Origin: Mycolicibacterium moriokaense
Lineage (GTDB): Bacteria > Actinomycetota > Actinomycetes > Mycobacteriales > Mycobacteriaceae
NCBI RefSeq assembly: GCF_003347205.1
Contig: NZ_QQBJ01000004.1
Span: 1 to 64,000 of the forward strand
DNA length: 64,000 nucleotides
Direction: 5' to 3'
In this document: in pieces, positions 23,770-34,879 of the stretch
How positions within the stretch are numbered: position 1 is the first letter of the stretch
How the letters are laid out: each line of letters opens with the position of its first letter
Position numbers and translations under genes: made by a program
The notes under the pieces: generated by a model
What the model was told of the DNA's origin: nothing
The model's input: the letters and a program-made list of their open reading frames with translations, nothing else
Database searches by the model: none

Positions 23770-24814
23770 CGTGGCTCCGGTGTCGCATCGTGCCGACAAG
23801 ATCCTCCACCAGGTCCTCGAGCGCCACGATCGCGGTGACGCCACCGTCGTCGGCGGTCACCAGCGCGAGGTGGCTGTTGCTGCGGCGCAGCCGCGACAGC
23901 GCGTCGGGCAGCGGCAACGACTCCGCCACTTCGGGAAGCGACCGGACCATCGACAGGTCGACGACGGCGTCGGCGTCGTTCACCAGCCGCAGCACGTCCT
24001 TGATGTGGACGTAGCCGATGAACCGCCCGCTGCTGCCGATCACGGGGAACCGGGAGTAACCGCTTTCATCGAGCGCCTGCTGGATCGCCGACACCGCCGG
24101 GCCGGAGTCGTCGGCCGCCGCGGCCACCGCGTGCACCTCGCGCAGCGGTATCGCCACATCGGAGACCACGCGGGTGCGGATCTGCAGCGCCCGCGACAGC
24201 CGGTTGTGCTCCTCGGGGTCCAGCAGCCCCTCGTTCAACGACTCGGCGATCATCTCGGAGAGCTCGACACTGGACACCGTGTTCTCCAGCTCGGGTTTGG
24301 CCTTGATCCCGATCGTGCGCAACGCCATGTGCGCACACCAGTCGTAGACGGCGATGACGGGCCGGGCCAGGCGGACCCAGGCCAGATACGGCGGCACCAG
24401 CAACATGGCCGCCGACTCGGGGCCCGCGATCGCGATGTTCTTCGGCACCATCTCGCCGAGCAGCACGTGCAGTACGACGACGATCGTGATCGCGATGACG
24501 AACGACACCGTGTGCAGCAGCGCGTCCGGCACCCCGAGCAGGTCGAACGGCTTCTCCAGCAGGTGTGCGACAGCGGGCTCGCCGACCCGGCCCAGCAGGA
24601 TCGAACAGATCGTGATGCCCAATTGCGCGCCCGCCAACATCACCGACAGCCGCTGGCCCGCCCGGATCACCGTGACCGCGCGACGCTTGCCCTGCTCGGC
24701 GAGGGCTTCGAGGCGATCGCGGCGCGCCGAGATCAGGGCGAACTCGGCGCCCACGAAGAACGCGTTCGCCGCGAGCAGCAGCACGGTCAGCAGTACCCCG
24801 AAGATGTCGCCCAT
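23762..24814 (-). CDS. CNNM/CorC-family transporter protein with DUF21 and CBS pair (Rv1841c-like)
   Basis: A 350-residue membrane protein: DUF21/CNNM transmembrane domain (about 1-190, four helices, AEFALISARRDR motif) and a CBS pair (about 205-340). It lacks the C-terminal CorC/HlyC domain that its neighbour has. CNNM proteins handle Mg2+ or other divalent cations; for this protein that is inference. Its ATG shares one base with the stop of the preceding paralogue (TGATG), so the two are made together and may form a heteromer. Confidence 0.88.
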   Translation of the reverse strand: MGDIFGVLLTVLLLAANAFFVGAEFALISARRDRLEALAEQGKRRAVTVIRAGQRLSVMLAGAQLGITICSILLGRVGEPAVAHLLEKPFDLLGVPDALLHTVSFVIAITIVVVLHVLLGEMVPKNIAIAGPESAAMLLVPPYLAWVRLARPVIAVYDWCAHMALRTIGIKAKPELENTVSSVELSEMIAESLNEGLLDPEEHNRLSRALQIRTRVVSDVAIPLREVHAVAAAADDSGPAVSAIQQALDESGYSRFPVIGSSGRFIGYVHIKDVLRLVNDADAVVDLSMVRSLPEVAESLPLPDALSRLRRSNSHLALVTADDGGVTAIVALEDLVEDLVGTMRHRSHGD

Positions 24815-26187
24815 CAGCGCTCACCGTCCGCGGGGTACACGTCGTCGCGGCGGCCCAGCCGCGTCAACTCGAGCAGGTCGATGCGCCTGCCGTCCATCCG
24901 CACCACCGTGGCCAGCCACCGAACCGGGTCATCGATCGGTCCGTCCGGGTCGAATGCGCTGACCTCGACCGCCTCACCGGGTTTGGGAATGTGGCCCAAC
25001 TCCTGCATCACCAGGCCACCGATCGTCTCGTATTCGCCCTCGGGGCCGCGGAAGCCGGCGCTCTCGGCCACCTCGTCGATGCGCAGTAGGCCCGACACCC
25101 GCCAGCTGTCGCGACTCATCCGCAGCACATCGGGGGTGACGTCGTCGTGCTCGTCGCGGACATCGCCGACGATCTCCTCGATCAGGTCTTCCATCGTCAC
25201 CATGCCCGCGGTGCCGCCGTACTCGTCGGCCACCAGCACGGTCTGCAGCGCGCTGGCTCGCACCTGCGCCATCACGTCGTCGCCGTCGAGCGTCGAGGGC
25301 ACCACCGGGACCGGACTGGCCAGCCCGGCGAGCGTGGTGCGTGCCCGGTCGTCGCGCGGCACCTCGAACACCTGCTTGACGTGCACCAGCCCGATCGTCT
25401 CGTCCAGGTCGCCCTCCACGATCGGGAAGCGGGAGTAGCCCGTCTCCATCGCCATCACCACCAGGTCGGCGACATTCTGGTCGGCCTGCAGCACCTCGAT
25501 CTTGGACCGCGGCGTCATCAACTCCTCGGCGGTGCGCGACCCGAACTGCAGCGAGCGGTCCACCAGCGCGGCCGTGATCGGATCGAGTGCGCCGCGGCGC
25601 GCGGAGTTGCGCACCAGCGAGCCGAGTTCCTGCGGTGAGCGCGCCGAGCGCAATTCCTCGGCGGGCTCGATTCCCAGCCGGCGCAGGATCCAGTTGGCGG
25701 TGCCGTTGGTGAGCTTGATCACCGGCGTGAAGAACATCGAGAACAGCACCTGCGGGCCTGCCACCGTGCGCGCGGTCTCCAGCGGCCTGGCCACCGCCAG
25801 GTACTGCGCGACCAACTCGCCGAACACCATCGACACCGAGGTGGCGATCAGCAGCGAAAGCGCCAGCGCCAGACCGCCCGCGATGCTCTCGGTCAGCGCC
25901 AGCCCCGCGAAGACGGGCTCCAACAGCCGGGCGATGAGCGGCTCGGCCAGGTAGCCGGTGATCAGCGTCGTCAGCGAGATGCCTACCTGGGCACCCGACA
26001 GCTGGAAGGACAGCGTCTTGTGGGCCCGCTGAACCAGGTGGTCGCGCCGGCCCCCGGTGCGCGCGTTGGCGTCGACGGTGCTGCGCTCCAGCGCGGTCAA
26101 CGAGAACTCCGCGGCCACGAAGACCGCCGTCCCCAGGGTCAGCAGAACGAAGGCCAGCAGGGCCAACACGGTGTACAGAACGCTCAT
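24814..26187 (-). CDS. CNNM/CorC-family transporter protein with DUF21, CBS pair and CorC domain (Rv1842c-like)
   Basis: About 457 residues: DUF21 membrane domain (1-195), CBS pair (about 210-340, [13 protein letters not shown] at its end) and C-terminal CorC_HlyC domain (about 355-440, [12 protein letters not shown]). It is the full-length partner of the next gene. ATG 26187 is used; GTG 26190 directly before it is also possible. It lies 240 bp after guaB1 and probably starts its own transcript. Confidence 0.88.
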   Translation of the reverse strand: MSVLYTVLALLAFVLLTLGTAVFVAAEFSLTALERSTVDANARTGGRRDHLVQRAHKTLSFQLSGAQVGISLTTLITGYLAEPLIARLLEPVFAGLALTESIAGGLALALSLLIATSVSMVFGELVAQYLAVARPLETARTVAGPQVLFSMFFTPVIKLTNGTANWILRRLGIEPAEELRSARSPQELGSLVRNSARRGALDPITAALVDRSLQFGSRTAEELMTPRSKIEVLQADQNVADLVVMAMETGYSRFPIVEGDLDETIGLVHVKQVFEVPRDDRARTTLAGLASPVPVVPSTLDGDDVMAQVRASALQTVLVADEYGGTAGMVTMEDLIEEIVGDVRDEHDDVTPDVLRMSRDSWRVSGLLRIDEVAESAGFRGPEGEYETIGGLVMQELGHIPKPGEAVEVSAFDPDGPIDDPVRWLATVVRMDGRRIDLLELTRLGRRDDVYPADGER

Positions 26188-26378
26188 CACATTCTCGAGA
26201 TGTCGCCGGACCGCGCGTCCGGCCGACTAGAGGAGGGGTCGGCGTCCGGGTCTGCTTCGGTCACTTCTGTCGGCATCCCCGGGGCCGGCCCTTCGGCCCG
26301 GAAGCTCGGCGCCTCAACGGGTGCCTGCGGCACGAGTTGCCTTTCTGTTCAGGGCGTCACGAATGCCTCATGTTAGCC

Positions 26379-26408
26379 GGTCGGACCGGAGTGTCGGCCG
26401 GTCGGACC
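26379..26408 (-). terminator. Candidate hairpin between guaB1 and the CNNM gene
   Basis: An inverted repeat with 11-bp arms and one central mismatch (GGTCGGACCGG / CCGGTCGGACC, 8-base loop) 20 bp past the guaB1 stop. There is no T-run, which is common for mycobacterial terminators, so it is only a candidate. Confidence 0.3.
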
Positions 26409-26427
26409 CGATCGGCTGACCCGCAGT

Positions 26428-27951
<1,524 letters not shown>

Positions 27952-29424
27952 CTAGGCAGGTACTTCGCTGTGGTCGCCGCTCCACAGCGTGTGGAACTTC
28001 TTACTCGGGTCCTCGTCGATGCGGCCGTAGGTGTGCGCACCGAAGTAGTCCCGCAGGCCCTGCGTCAGCGCTGCGGGCAGCCGCTCGGTGCGCAGCGCGT
28101 CGTAGTACGACAGCGCCGAGCTGAAGCCCGGGATCGGGATGCCGAGCTGGGTCGCCGAGACGACGACGCGGCGCCAGCTGTCGATCGCGGACTCGATCGC
28201 GCTGCGGAAGTAGGGAGCCACGATCAGCGACGGCAGATCCGGGTCCTCGTCGAACGCCTCCTTGATCCGGTTGAGGAACTTGGCCCGGATGATGCAGCCG
28301 CCACGCCAGATCGTCGCCAGGTCCCCGGGCGTGATGTTCCAGTCGTATTCCGCGCTGCCGGCCTGGATCTGGTTGAAGCCCTGGGCGTAGGCGATGATCT
28401 TGGAGGCGTACAGCGCCTGGCGGACGTCCTCGGTGAACGTCTCTGCGTCACTAGGCTTTTCGCCGAGCTCGCCCGACGCCAGGCCCGTGGTGGCCTTGCG
28501 CTGCGCGACCGATCCGGACAGCGCCCGCGCGAACACGGCCTCGGCGATGCCGGTGACCGGCACGCCCAGGTCGAGCGCGGACTTGACCGTCCATCGCCCG
28601 GTGCCTTTCTGCTCGGCCTCGTCGAGGATCACGTCGACCAGCGGATTGCCGGTTCTGGCGTCGGTCTGCCGCAGCACCTTCGCGGTGATCTCCACCAGGA
28701 AGCTGTCGAGATCGCCGGTGTTCCACTCGTCGAAGACATCGGCGATCTCGCCTGCGGACCTGCCGAGGCCGTCGCGCAGCAACTGGTAGGCCTCGCCGAT
28801 GAGTTGCATGTCGGAGTACTCGATGCCGTTGTGCACCATCTTGACGAAGTGGCCGGCACCGTCGGGTCCGATGTGGGTGCAGCAGGGCACCCCGTCGACG
28901 TGTGCGGAGATCTCCTCGAGCAACGGGCCCAGCGACTTGTAGGACTCCGCGGGCCCGCCCGGCATGATGGAGGGTCCGTTGAGCGCGCCCTCCTCACCGC
29001 CCGAAATGCCTGCTCCGACGAAGTGCAGGCCGCGGTCGCGCATCGCCTTCTCGCGGCGAATGGTGTCGGTGTACAACGCGTTTCCGCCGTCGATGATGAT
29101 GTCGCCCTCTTCGAAAACCCCGGCGAGTTCTTCGATGACGGCGTCGGTCGGATCGCCGGCCTTGACCATGATCAGCGCGCGCCGCGGACGCTGCAACGCC
29201 GCCGCGAACTCGGCCATCGTCTCCGTCCGCACGAAGTCGCCCTCGGATCCGTGCTCGGCGAGCAGCGCGTCGGTCTTGGCGACCGACCTGTTGTGCAGTG
29301 CCACCGTGTACCCGTGGTGGGCGAAGTTGCGAGCGATGTTGGATCCCATCACGGCCAGGCCGGTGACGCCGATCGCGGCGGTGCCATCGGTCGGGGAGGA
29401 CTGAGCGGGTTCAGACGAGCTCAC
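27952..29424 (-). CDS. gnd: 6-phosphogluconate dehydrogenase, decarboxylating
   Basis: Oxidises 6-phosphogluconate to ribulose-5-phosphate with NADP in the pentose phosphate pathway. The 490-residue length fits the long, dimeric class. Visible are the nucleotide site GLAVMGSNIARN, the signature IIDGGNALY, the substrate loop GAGISGGEEGAL, and the catalytic Lys/Asn segment HFVKMVHNGIEY. The C-terminal domain ends with the usual R/H segment (FGAHTYGRID). GTG start with GAAAGG about 8 bases before it. It follows the M56 peptidase gene by 52 bp. Confidence 0.97.
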   Translation of the reverse strand: MSSSEPAQSSPTDGTAAIGVTGLAVMGSNIARNFAHHGYTVALHNRSVAKTDALLAEHGSEGDFVRTETMAEFAAALQRPRRALIMVKAGDPTDAVIEELAGVFEEGDIIIDGGNALYTDTIRREKAMRDRGLHFVGAGISGGEEGALNGPSIMPGGPAESYKSLGPLLEEISAHVDGVPCCTHIGPDGAGHFVKMVHNGIEYSDMQLIGEAYQLLRDGLGRSAGEIADVFDEWNTGDLDSFLVEITAKVLRQTDARTGNPLVDVILDEAEQKGTGRWTVKSALDLGVPVTGIAEAVFARALSGSVAQRKATTGLASGELGEKPSDAETFTEDVRQALYASKIIAYAQGFNQIQAGSAEYDWNITPGDLATIWRGGCIIRAKFLNRIKEAFDEDPDLPSLIVAPYFRSAIESAIDSWRRVVVSATQLGIPIPGFSSALSYYDALRTERLPAALTQGLRDYFGAHTYGRIDEDPSKKFHTLWSGDHSEVPA

Positions 29425-29476
29425 TGAGGCAGCCTTTCGTTGTTTTTTTGTGGCACAGGGACTTCGGCAGACGGGC

Positions 29477-30421
29477 CTACGCGATGAAGAGCCGGCGGAG
29501 TTCGGTCAGCCACGGCACCGCCAGCGCGACGGTGGGCACGACGAGCACGGCCGCGGCGGCCAGATATGCCGTCATCGCCAGCACGATGCTGTTGCCGCGG
29601 CCGCCGAGGCGGCGCACCCGCAGTACGGTGGTCGGTCCGCCCGCGGCAAGCGCACCGGCCGGCGTCGGACCCGACGCGCAGGCCACCAGCGCCCGGGCCA
29701 GGGGAGTAGGTCCGGTGGCGCGCACCGCGGCGTCGTCGGCGAGCAACTCGATCAGCAGCCGGACCGCGTCCAGCGCGTTCCCGCTGCGCACGAACCGCGG
29801 GAAGGCGGCATGCACCGCGGTGAACATCTCGAGCACCAGATCGTGCCGGGCACGCAGGTGCGAGCGCTCGTGGGACAGGATGGCGGTGATCTCCGTATCC
29901 GCCAGCGCGGTCAACGTGCCCTCGCTGACCACCACGCGGCTGCGCACGCCGGGCAGGCAGTACGCAAGGGGCTCAGCCACATCGAGGACGCGCAGCCCGT
30001 CACCGGCCCGCGGGTGGCACTCCCACTTCTGCGTCTTGCCCACCAGGTCGACCACCATGCGGTGGTGTGCTCTGCGCCGCCGCGTCGCGATCGCGACCTG
30101 GATGACGGACACGACGAGCCTGGCGCCGATCAGCAGGGTGAGTGCGAACACCAGCACGTAGGCGATCCACAGCGGCCAACCGAGCACCTTGATCTCGCTG
30201 GTGATCGTCGCCGTCGGCCGACCGTCGGGGCCGGGCACGAACAGCCTGCTTGCGATGGCGATGCCCGCGCTGAACGCAGAGAGCACCGCCGCCAGCGCGA
30301 TGCACTGCCACAGCACGATCGAGGCCCTGGGTGCCCGCATCGGCCATGTCGCCCTGGCCAGCACGGCCGGAACGGGTCCGACCAGCAACAGCGCTACAAG
30401 GGTGAAGGCCAGGGCGGACAC
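29477..30421 (-). CDS. M56-family (BlaR1-like) membrane metallopeptidase, Rv1845c-like
   Basis: A 314-residue membrane protein with about four hydrophobic segments and a zinc-protease motif HERSH at 184-188, followed by the third ligand region LLADDAAV. It lacks the extracellular penicillin-binding sensor domain of staphylococcal BlaR1. In mycobacteria this protein pairs with BlaI: on a signal it is expected to cleave the repressor. It lies 14 bp after blaI on the same strand with GGGAGA before its GTG start. Confidence 0.88.
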   Translation of the reverse strand: MSALAFTLVALLLVGPVPAVLARATWPMRAPRASIVLWQCIALAAVLSAFSAGIAIASRLFVPGPDGRPTATITSEIKVLGWPLWIAYVLVFALTLLIGARLVVSVIQVAIATRRRRAHHRMVVDLVGKTQKWECHPRAGDGLRVLDVAEPLAYCLPGVRSRVVVSEGTLTALADTEITAILSHERSHLRARHDLVLEMFTAVHAAFPRFVRSGNALDAVRLLIELLADDAAVRATGPTPLARALVACASGPTPAGALAAGGPTTVLRVRRLGGRGNSIVLAMTAYLAAAAVLVVPTVALAVPWLTELRRLFIA

Positions 30422-30435
30422 GATGTCAGTCTCCC

Positions 30436-30852
30436 TCAGGGAGAGCCCGGACCGCCACTGGATGGGGGCATTTGATGCTTTGTCTCCAACTCGGCGAGTG
30501 CGCGGCGCAGCGCATCGGCCTCATCGGCGCCGACACGCTCGACGAAGTGCACGAGCGCGGCCTCCCGGCTACCGGAATCCGCGGCCTGGTCGAGCGCGTC
30601 GACCATCAGACCCGCGACCAATTCGTCGCGGCCGTGCATCGGCGCGTACCGATGGGCGCGGTCGTCGCGGTGCTGCACCACCAGATTCTTCTTGGCCAAC
30701 CGCTGCAGCACGGTCATGATCGTGGTGTAGGCGAGATCGCGGCGGGCCGACAGCGCCTCGTGCACCTGACGCACGGTCTGGGGCTCGCGCGATGACCACA
30801 GGTGGTCCATCACCGCGCGTTCGAGATCCCCTAGACGCGTCAACTTGGCCAT
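30436..30852 (-). CDS. blaI: BlaI/MecI-family transcriptional repressor
   Basis: A 138-residue winged-helix repressor, the same length as M. tuberculosis BlaI. The start MAKLTRLGDLERAVMD is used; the frame continues 23 codons upstream but no family member has this. The helix-turn-helix lies near 25-60 (QTVRQVHEALS...TTIMTVLQRLAKK) and the C-terminus is the dimer helix bundle. BlaI in M. tuberculosis controls blaC, its own operon and some respiratory genes. No blaC is in the window. A candidate operator lies 48 bp upstream. Confidence 0.94.
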   Translation of the reverse strand: MAKLTRLGDLERAVMDHLWSSREPQTVRQVHEALSARRDLAYTTIMTVLQRLAKKNLVVQHRDDRAHRYAPMHGRDELVAGLMVDALDQAADSGSREAALVHFVERVGADEADALRRALAELETKHQMPPSSGGPGSP

Positions 30853-30899
30853 GTTCTGTTCATCTCTGTGAGGGCGATCCATCAAGGGTACTACGCCGT

Positions 30900-30916
30900 T
30901 ACTACCGTGCGTCGTA
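30900..30916. promoter_or_regulatory. Candidate BlaI operator
   Basis: TACTAC, five bases, GTCGTA forms a dyad with one mismatch, of the TACTAC/GTAGTA kind described for mycobacterial BlaI. A further TACTAC lies 11 bp before it (30889-30894). It sits directly upstream of blaI, as expected for autoregulation. Confidence 0.5.
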
Positions 30917-31034
30917 TGCAAATCGGAGTCTCCGTCTCCCGGGCTCCGGACGACGCGTTAGCACCGCTCACCGGCCGTACTCCCAGTGGGTTGTGAGTCC
31001 AGTCACAGGGGGTGGCCTCACACATGTGCATGAC

Positions 31035-31053
31035 TATAGTAAGCCTAACCTAA
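31035..31053 (+). promoter_or_regulatory. IdeR iron box
   Basis: TATAGTAAGCCTAACCTAA matches 15 of 19 positions of the mycobacterial iron box TTAGGTTAGCCTAACCTAA, including the unbroken half CCTAACCTAA. It ends 16 bp before the start of the FhuF-like gene, so iron-bound IdeR should block that gene. Confidence 0.85.
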
Positions 31054-31069
31054 GTTTTGGGAAGGTGTC

Positions 31070-31831
31070 ATGCCGGTCGCAATCGAAGACCCGCTCATCG
31101 CGGGAATGGCCATCACGCGGACGCTGCCGCTGCACGAGTCCAGCCGACGGCTCCGCGCGTTGTATCCCGAGTGCCCCCGCGTCTACGGCGTCGCGGTGAT
31201 GGCCGACCTTTCCCGTCGGCGATGGTGGCCACTGCACGAGGCCCTCTCAGAGGGGCGCCTGAGGGAGATGTTCCAGATGGCCGCCCTGGAGGCCGAGAGC
31301 CCTGTCGCGACGGCCTCGCAACTGGCCGCGACGCTGGCCCACGTCGTCATCGGCCGGGTGATACCGCTGCTCGTGCTCGAGGGCAGGGCGTGGGACACCG
31401 GACTGGAGAACCTGTGGGTGCACGTCGATTCGGAGGGCGCCATCGACTGGGTGGGCGTGGTCGACCCGACGCTGCGGGCACTGCCCGACGACCCCTTCTT
31501 CGCCGACCGGGCCAACGACGGCGCCGCACATCACGCGCGCGACGGCATGGTGCGGCTGCCCAGCGAGGCGGCGCTGACGACGTGGGTGGCCCATCGCAGC
31601 CACCGGGCGCTGGCCCCTCTGTTCGCCGAGATCCACGACGTCAGCGGCGGGGCCGTGTCGCGGGCCTCGATGTGGCACACCGTGGGCGTCACGGTGGTCG
31701 GAGCGTCGACCCATGTGCCGTTGCTGGCCAGATCCAGCGAGCTCACCAGCATGCGCCGCGGACAGGCGGTGCTGGACGCGCTGGTCAGCTTCGGGCTGCC
31801 GGTTCGCGGCGGGAAGGCCTTGTTAAATTAG
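31070..31831 (+). CDS. Iron-regulated FhuF/IucA-IucC-like protein
   Basis: A 253-residue soluble protein under an iron box. I do not recognise an exact family, but the pattern of its second half (LLVLEGRAWDTGLENLWVHVD, then VSRASMWHTVGVTVVGA with a final helix) looks like the FhuF ferric-siderophore reductase / IucA-IucC C-terminal group. The FhuF [2Fe-2S] cysteines (CCxxY...CxxC) are absent: the only Cys is near residue 35. It may bind or release siderophores rather than reduce iron. GGGAAGG precedes the ATG. It is not part of the usual M. tuberculosis order here (blaI-thioesterase) and looks like a lineage-specific insertion. Confidence 0.65.
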   Translation: MPVAIEDPLIAGMAITRTLPLHESSRRLRALYPECPRVYGVAVMADLSRRRWWPLHEALSEGRLREMFQMAALEAESPVATASQLAATLAHVVIGRVIPLLVLEGRAWDTGLENLWVHVDSEGAIDWVGVVDPTLRALPDDPFFADRANDGAAHHARDGMVRLPSEAALTTWVAHRSHRALAPLFAEIHDVSGGAVSRASMWHTVGVTVVGASTHVPLLARSSELTSMRRGQAVLDALVSFGLPVRGGKALLN

Positions 31832-31846
31832 GGCAGCCTTGCCTAT
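31828..31846. promoter_or_regulatory. Second IdeR-type iron box
   Basis: TTAGGGCAGCCTTGCCTAT fits 14 of 19 iron-box positions and overlaps the stop codon of the FhuF-like gene. It could control the thioesterase gene 220 bp downstream, or act as a second site for the first gene. Confidence 0.5.
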
Positions 31847-31912
31847 TCTAACTTCCGATCCACCGGACCGCGCCGGCGTCCTGAGGGCTGCAGAGACCCC
31901 CGGTCCACTCGA

Positions 31913-31947
31913 GGGCGGGTCCCGTACCACCGGTGCGGGGCCCGCCC
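31913..31947. terminator. Hairpin after the FhuF-like gene
   Basis: GGGCGGGTCCC and GGGGCCCGCCC can pair as an 11-bp stem (one G-T pair) around a 13-base loop. No T-run follows. It probably ends the FhuF-like transcript, or lies in the thioesterase leader. Confidence 0.45.
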
Positions 31948-32067
31948 ACCACTTCAGGATTTCTCCGAAGGATTCTCTGGGCGATACTCGGCGCCGACGG
32001 TAACGCCAGGCCCGTTGCGGGCGTTGGCACTTCACCGTGTAGACACAAGTGCGTGTCAACAGTGCCC

Positions 32068-32460
32068 ATGCAAGATCTCGGTAAGGGGTTCGACAGCGAA
32101 CTCGGCCTGAGGTACATCGAGGTCACCCCGGACGGCGGACGAGCCGAACTCGAGATCCACGACAAGTTGTTGCAGCCGTGGGGGATCGTGCACGGCGGTG
32201 TCTACTGCTCGATCATCGAAAGCCTTGCCAGCGTCTCAGGCGCGGTCTGGTTGGCCGACCAGGGCGGTGGCGAAACGGTCGTCGGAGTGAACAACAACAC
32301 CGACTTCCTGCGCGCCATCTCCTCGGGCACGGTGACGGCCGTGTCGACACCGATCCATCGCGGCAGGCGTCAGCAGCTCTGGCTGATCGAGATCACCGAC
32401 GACAAGGACCGCGTCGTGGCACGCGGTCAGGTGCGCCTGCAGAACATCTCGCAGCAGTAG
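32068..32460 (+). CDS. PaaI-type hotdog-fold thioesterase (Rv1847-like)
   Basis: A 130-residue hotdog thioesterase with the family motif QPWGIVHGGVYCSIIES (HGG loop) and the second strand GVNNNTDFLRA. These enzymes hydrolyse acyl- or aryl-CoA. The start MQDLGKGFDSELGLRY at 32068 fits the family; in-frame GTGs at 32053 and 32062 are possible alternatives, and no strong ribosome site decides. In M. tuberculosis the orthologue also lies directly before ureA. Confidence 0.88.
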   Translation: MQDLGKGFDSELGLRYIEVTPDGGRAELEIHDKLLQPWGIVHGGVYCSIIESLASVSGAVWLADQGGGETVVGVNNNTDFLRAISSGTVTAVSTPIHRGRRQQLWLIEITDDKDRVVARGQVRLQNISQQ

Positions 32461-32511
32461 CGCGCCGACCGAGCGCTGCGGACTCGCGCCACCCGTGGCA
32501 GCATCCCCGCT

Positions 32512-32814
32512 ATGCGTCTGACCCCGCACGAACAGGATCGGTTGCTCATCTCGTATGCAGCCGAGCTTGCCCGGCGCCGTCAGGCCCGCGGGCTACGCCT
32601 GAACCACCCAGAGGCCGTCGCGGTACTCACCGACCATCTGCTCGAGGGTGCCCGCGACGGGCGCAGCGTCGCCGAACTGATGGTCAGCGGGCGCGAGGTG
32701 CTCGGCCGCGACGACGTCATGGACGGCGTCCCGGAGATGCTGCACGACGTCCAGGTCGAGGCCACGTTCCCTGACGGCACCAAGCTCGTCACCGTCCACC
32801 ATCCGATCCCATGA
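32512..32814 (+). CDS. ureA: Urease gamma subunit
   Basis: The 100-residue small subunit of urease (urea to ammonia and carbamate). It shows the family start [13 protein letters not shown], then [11 protein letters not shown] and VTVHHPI at the end. First gene of the urease operon; its stop overlaps ureB as ATGA. Confidence 0.97.
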   Translation: MRLTPHEQDRLLISYAAELARRRQARGLRLNHPEAVAVLTDHLLEGARDGRSVAELMVSGREVLGRDDVMDGVPEMLHDVQVEATFPDGTKLVTVHHPIP

Positions 32815-33161
32815 CAGGCGATAGGCCCCAAGCGGATCGCAGTTCCTGGGCGCCGGGCGAGATCGTGTACGGCCACGGAGACATCACCATCAATGTGGGC
32901 GCACCCCGGCTCACGATGGATGTCGTCAACACCGGCGACCGGCCGGTGCAGGTCGGCAGCCACGTCCACCTTCCGCAGGCCAACGCCGCGCTGGATTTCG
33001 ACCGCGCCGCCGCGCACGGCCACCGACTCGACATCCCGGCGGGAACCGCGGTGCGCTTCGAACCCGGTGTCGTCGCACATGTCTCGCTTGTTCCGCTGAG
33101 CGGAACCCGCGAGGTGCACGGCCTCAGCCTGAATCCGCCCGGCCGATTGGACATCTCGTGA
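32811..33161 (+). CDS. ureB: Urease beta subunit
   Basis: A 116-residue beta subunit with [11 protein letters not shown] near the N-terminus, [18 protein letters not shown] in the middle and the domain end AVRFEPG. It forms the structural part of the urease trimer with UreA and UreC. It overlaps ureA by four bases and ureC by four (GTGA). Confidence 0.97.
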   Translation: MTGDRPQADRSSWAPGEIVYGHGDITINVGAPRLTMDVVNTGDRPVQVGSHVHLPQANAALDFDRAAAHGHRLDIPAGTAVRFEPGVVAHVSLVPLSGTREVHGLSLNPPGRLDIS

Positions 33162-34879
33162 CCGACCTCTCCCGGGCCCGCTACGCCGCGCTGTTCGGCC
33201 CGACCACCGGTGACAGGATCCGGTTGGCCGACACCGACCTGTTCGTCGAAATCACCGAGGACCGCAGCGGCGGCCCCGGGCTCGCGGGCGACGAGGCGGT
33301 GTTCGGCGGCGGCAAGGTGCTGCGCGAGTCGATGGGACAGGGTCGCGCCACCAGGGCAGACGGCGCTCCGGACACCGTGATCACCGGCGTGGTGATCATC
33401 GACTACTGGGGAATCATCAAGGCCGACATCGGTATTCGCGACGGCCGAATCGCCGCGATCGGCAAGGCCGGCAACCCCGACACGATGTCCGGAGTGCACC
33501 CCGACCTGGTGGTCGGGCCGTCCACCGAGGTCATCGCCGGCAACGGCAAGATCGCGACGGCCGGCGCCATCGACTGCCACGTCCACCTGATCTGCCCGCA
33601 GATCATGGAGGAGGCGCTCGGCGGCGGAATCACCACCATCGTGGCGGGCGGCACGGGCCCGGCGGAGGGCAGCAAGGCCACCACCGTCACCCCGGGCGCA
33701 TGGCACCTGGCCCGCATCCTCGAATCGATGGACAGTTGGCCGCTGAACATCGCGCTGCTGGGCAAGGGAAACACCGTCAGCACCGAAGCGATGTGGGAAC
33801 AACTGCGCGGCGGCGCAGCGGGATTCAAACTCCACGAGGACTGGGGCACCACGCCGGCTGCGATCGACGCGTGCCTCAAGGTCGCCGACGCATCCGGTGT
33901 CCAGGTGAACCTCCACACCGACACCCTCAACGAGATGGGTTTCGTGGAGAACACGCTCGACGCGATCGGCGGGCGCTCCATCCACGCCTACCACACCGAG
34001 GGCGCGGGCGGCGGGCACGCCCCCGACATCATCACGGTCGCCGCCGAACCCCATGTGCTGCCCAGTTCGACGAACCCGACCAGGCCGCACACCGTCAACA
34101 CGCTCGACGAGCACCTCGACATGTTGATGGTGTGTCATCACCTGAACCCCAGCGTCCCAGAGGATCTCGCGTTCGCCGAGAGCCGCATCCGGCCGTCGAC
34201 CATCGCCGCGGAGGATCTGCTTCACGACATCGGCGCCATCTCGATGATCGGAAGCGACGCCCAGGCCATGGGCCGCATCGGCGAGGTCGTGCTGCGCACC
34301 TGGCAGACAGCGCACGTGATGAAGCGCCGCCGCGGCGCACTCGAGGGCGACGGCGCCGCAGACAACAACCGCGTCAAGCGCTACGTCGCGAAATACACCA
34401 TCTGCCCGGCCGTCGCACACGGGCTGGACGCCGAGATCGGCTCCGTCGAGGTGGGCAAGCTGGCCGACCTGGTGCTGTGGGAGCCCGCGTTCTTCGGGGT
34501 ACGGCCGCACGCGGTGATCAAGGGCGGCATGATCGCGTGGGCGGCGATGGGCGACGCGAACGCCTCGATCCCGACACCTCAGCCGGTCCTGCCGCGACCG
34601 ATGTTCGGCGCCGCACCCGCCGCGGCGGCGGCCACCTCGGTGCATTTCGTCTCGCCGCAGGCGATCGAGGACAACCTCGCCGACCGGATCGCGGTCAGCC
34701 GCCGGCTGGTACCGGTCGGCGACGTCCGCACGGTCGGGAAGGCGGACATGCCCCTCAACGACGCGATGCCGCGGATCGAGGTGGAGCCCGACACCTTCAC
34801 TGTGCGCATCGACGGCGAGGTCTGGCAGGAGCAGCCCGCCGCCGAACTGCCGATGGCACAACGATATTTCCTGTTCTGA
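33158..34879 (+). CDS. ureC: Urease alpha (catalytic) subunit
   Basis: The 573-residue catalytic subunit that holds two nickel ions. Nickel ligands are visible: His141 and His143 in CHVHLICPQ, the lysine to be carbamylated, Lys224 in [11 protein letters not shown], and the active-site flap MVCHHLNP with the general-acid His. The GTG start overlaps ureB; its stop shares a base with the ureF start (TGATG). Confidence 0.98.
   Translation: MTDLSRARYAALFGPTTGDRIRLADTDLFVEITEDRSGGPGLAGDEAVFGGGKVLRESMGQGRATRADGAPDTVITGVVIIDYWGIIKADIGIRDGRIAAIGKAGNPDTMSGVHPDLVVGPSTEVIAGNGKIATAGAIDCHVHLICPQIMEEALGGGITTIVAGGTGPAEGSKATTVTPGAWHLARILESMDSWPLNIALLGKGNTVSTEAMWEQLRGGAAGFKLHEDWGTTPAAIDACLKVADASGVQVNLHTDTLNEMGFVENTLDAIGGRSIHAYHTEGAGGGHAPDIITVAAEPHVLPSSTNPTRPHTVNTLDEHLDMLMVCHHLNPSVPEDLAFAESRIRPSTIAAEDLLHDIGAISMIGSDAQAMGRIGEVVLRTWQTAHVMKRRRGALEGDGAADNNRVKRYVAKYTICPAVAHGLDAEIGSVEVGKLADLVLWEPAFFGVRPHAVIKGGMIAWAAMGDANASIPTPQPVLPRPMFGAAPAAAAATSVHFVSPQAIEDNLADRIAVSRRLVPVGDVRTVGKADMPLNDAMPRIEVEPDTFTVRIDGEVWQEQPAAELPMAQRYFLF

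Noticed and set aside
32789-34861. Long open frame (690 codons) on the minus strand across ureC
   Set aside because: It is antisense to a clear ureC with all nickel ligands; long antisense frames are expected at this GC content.
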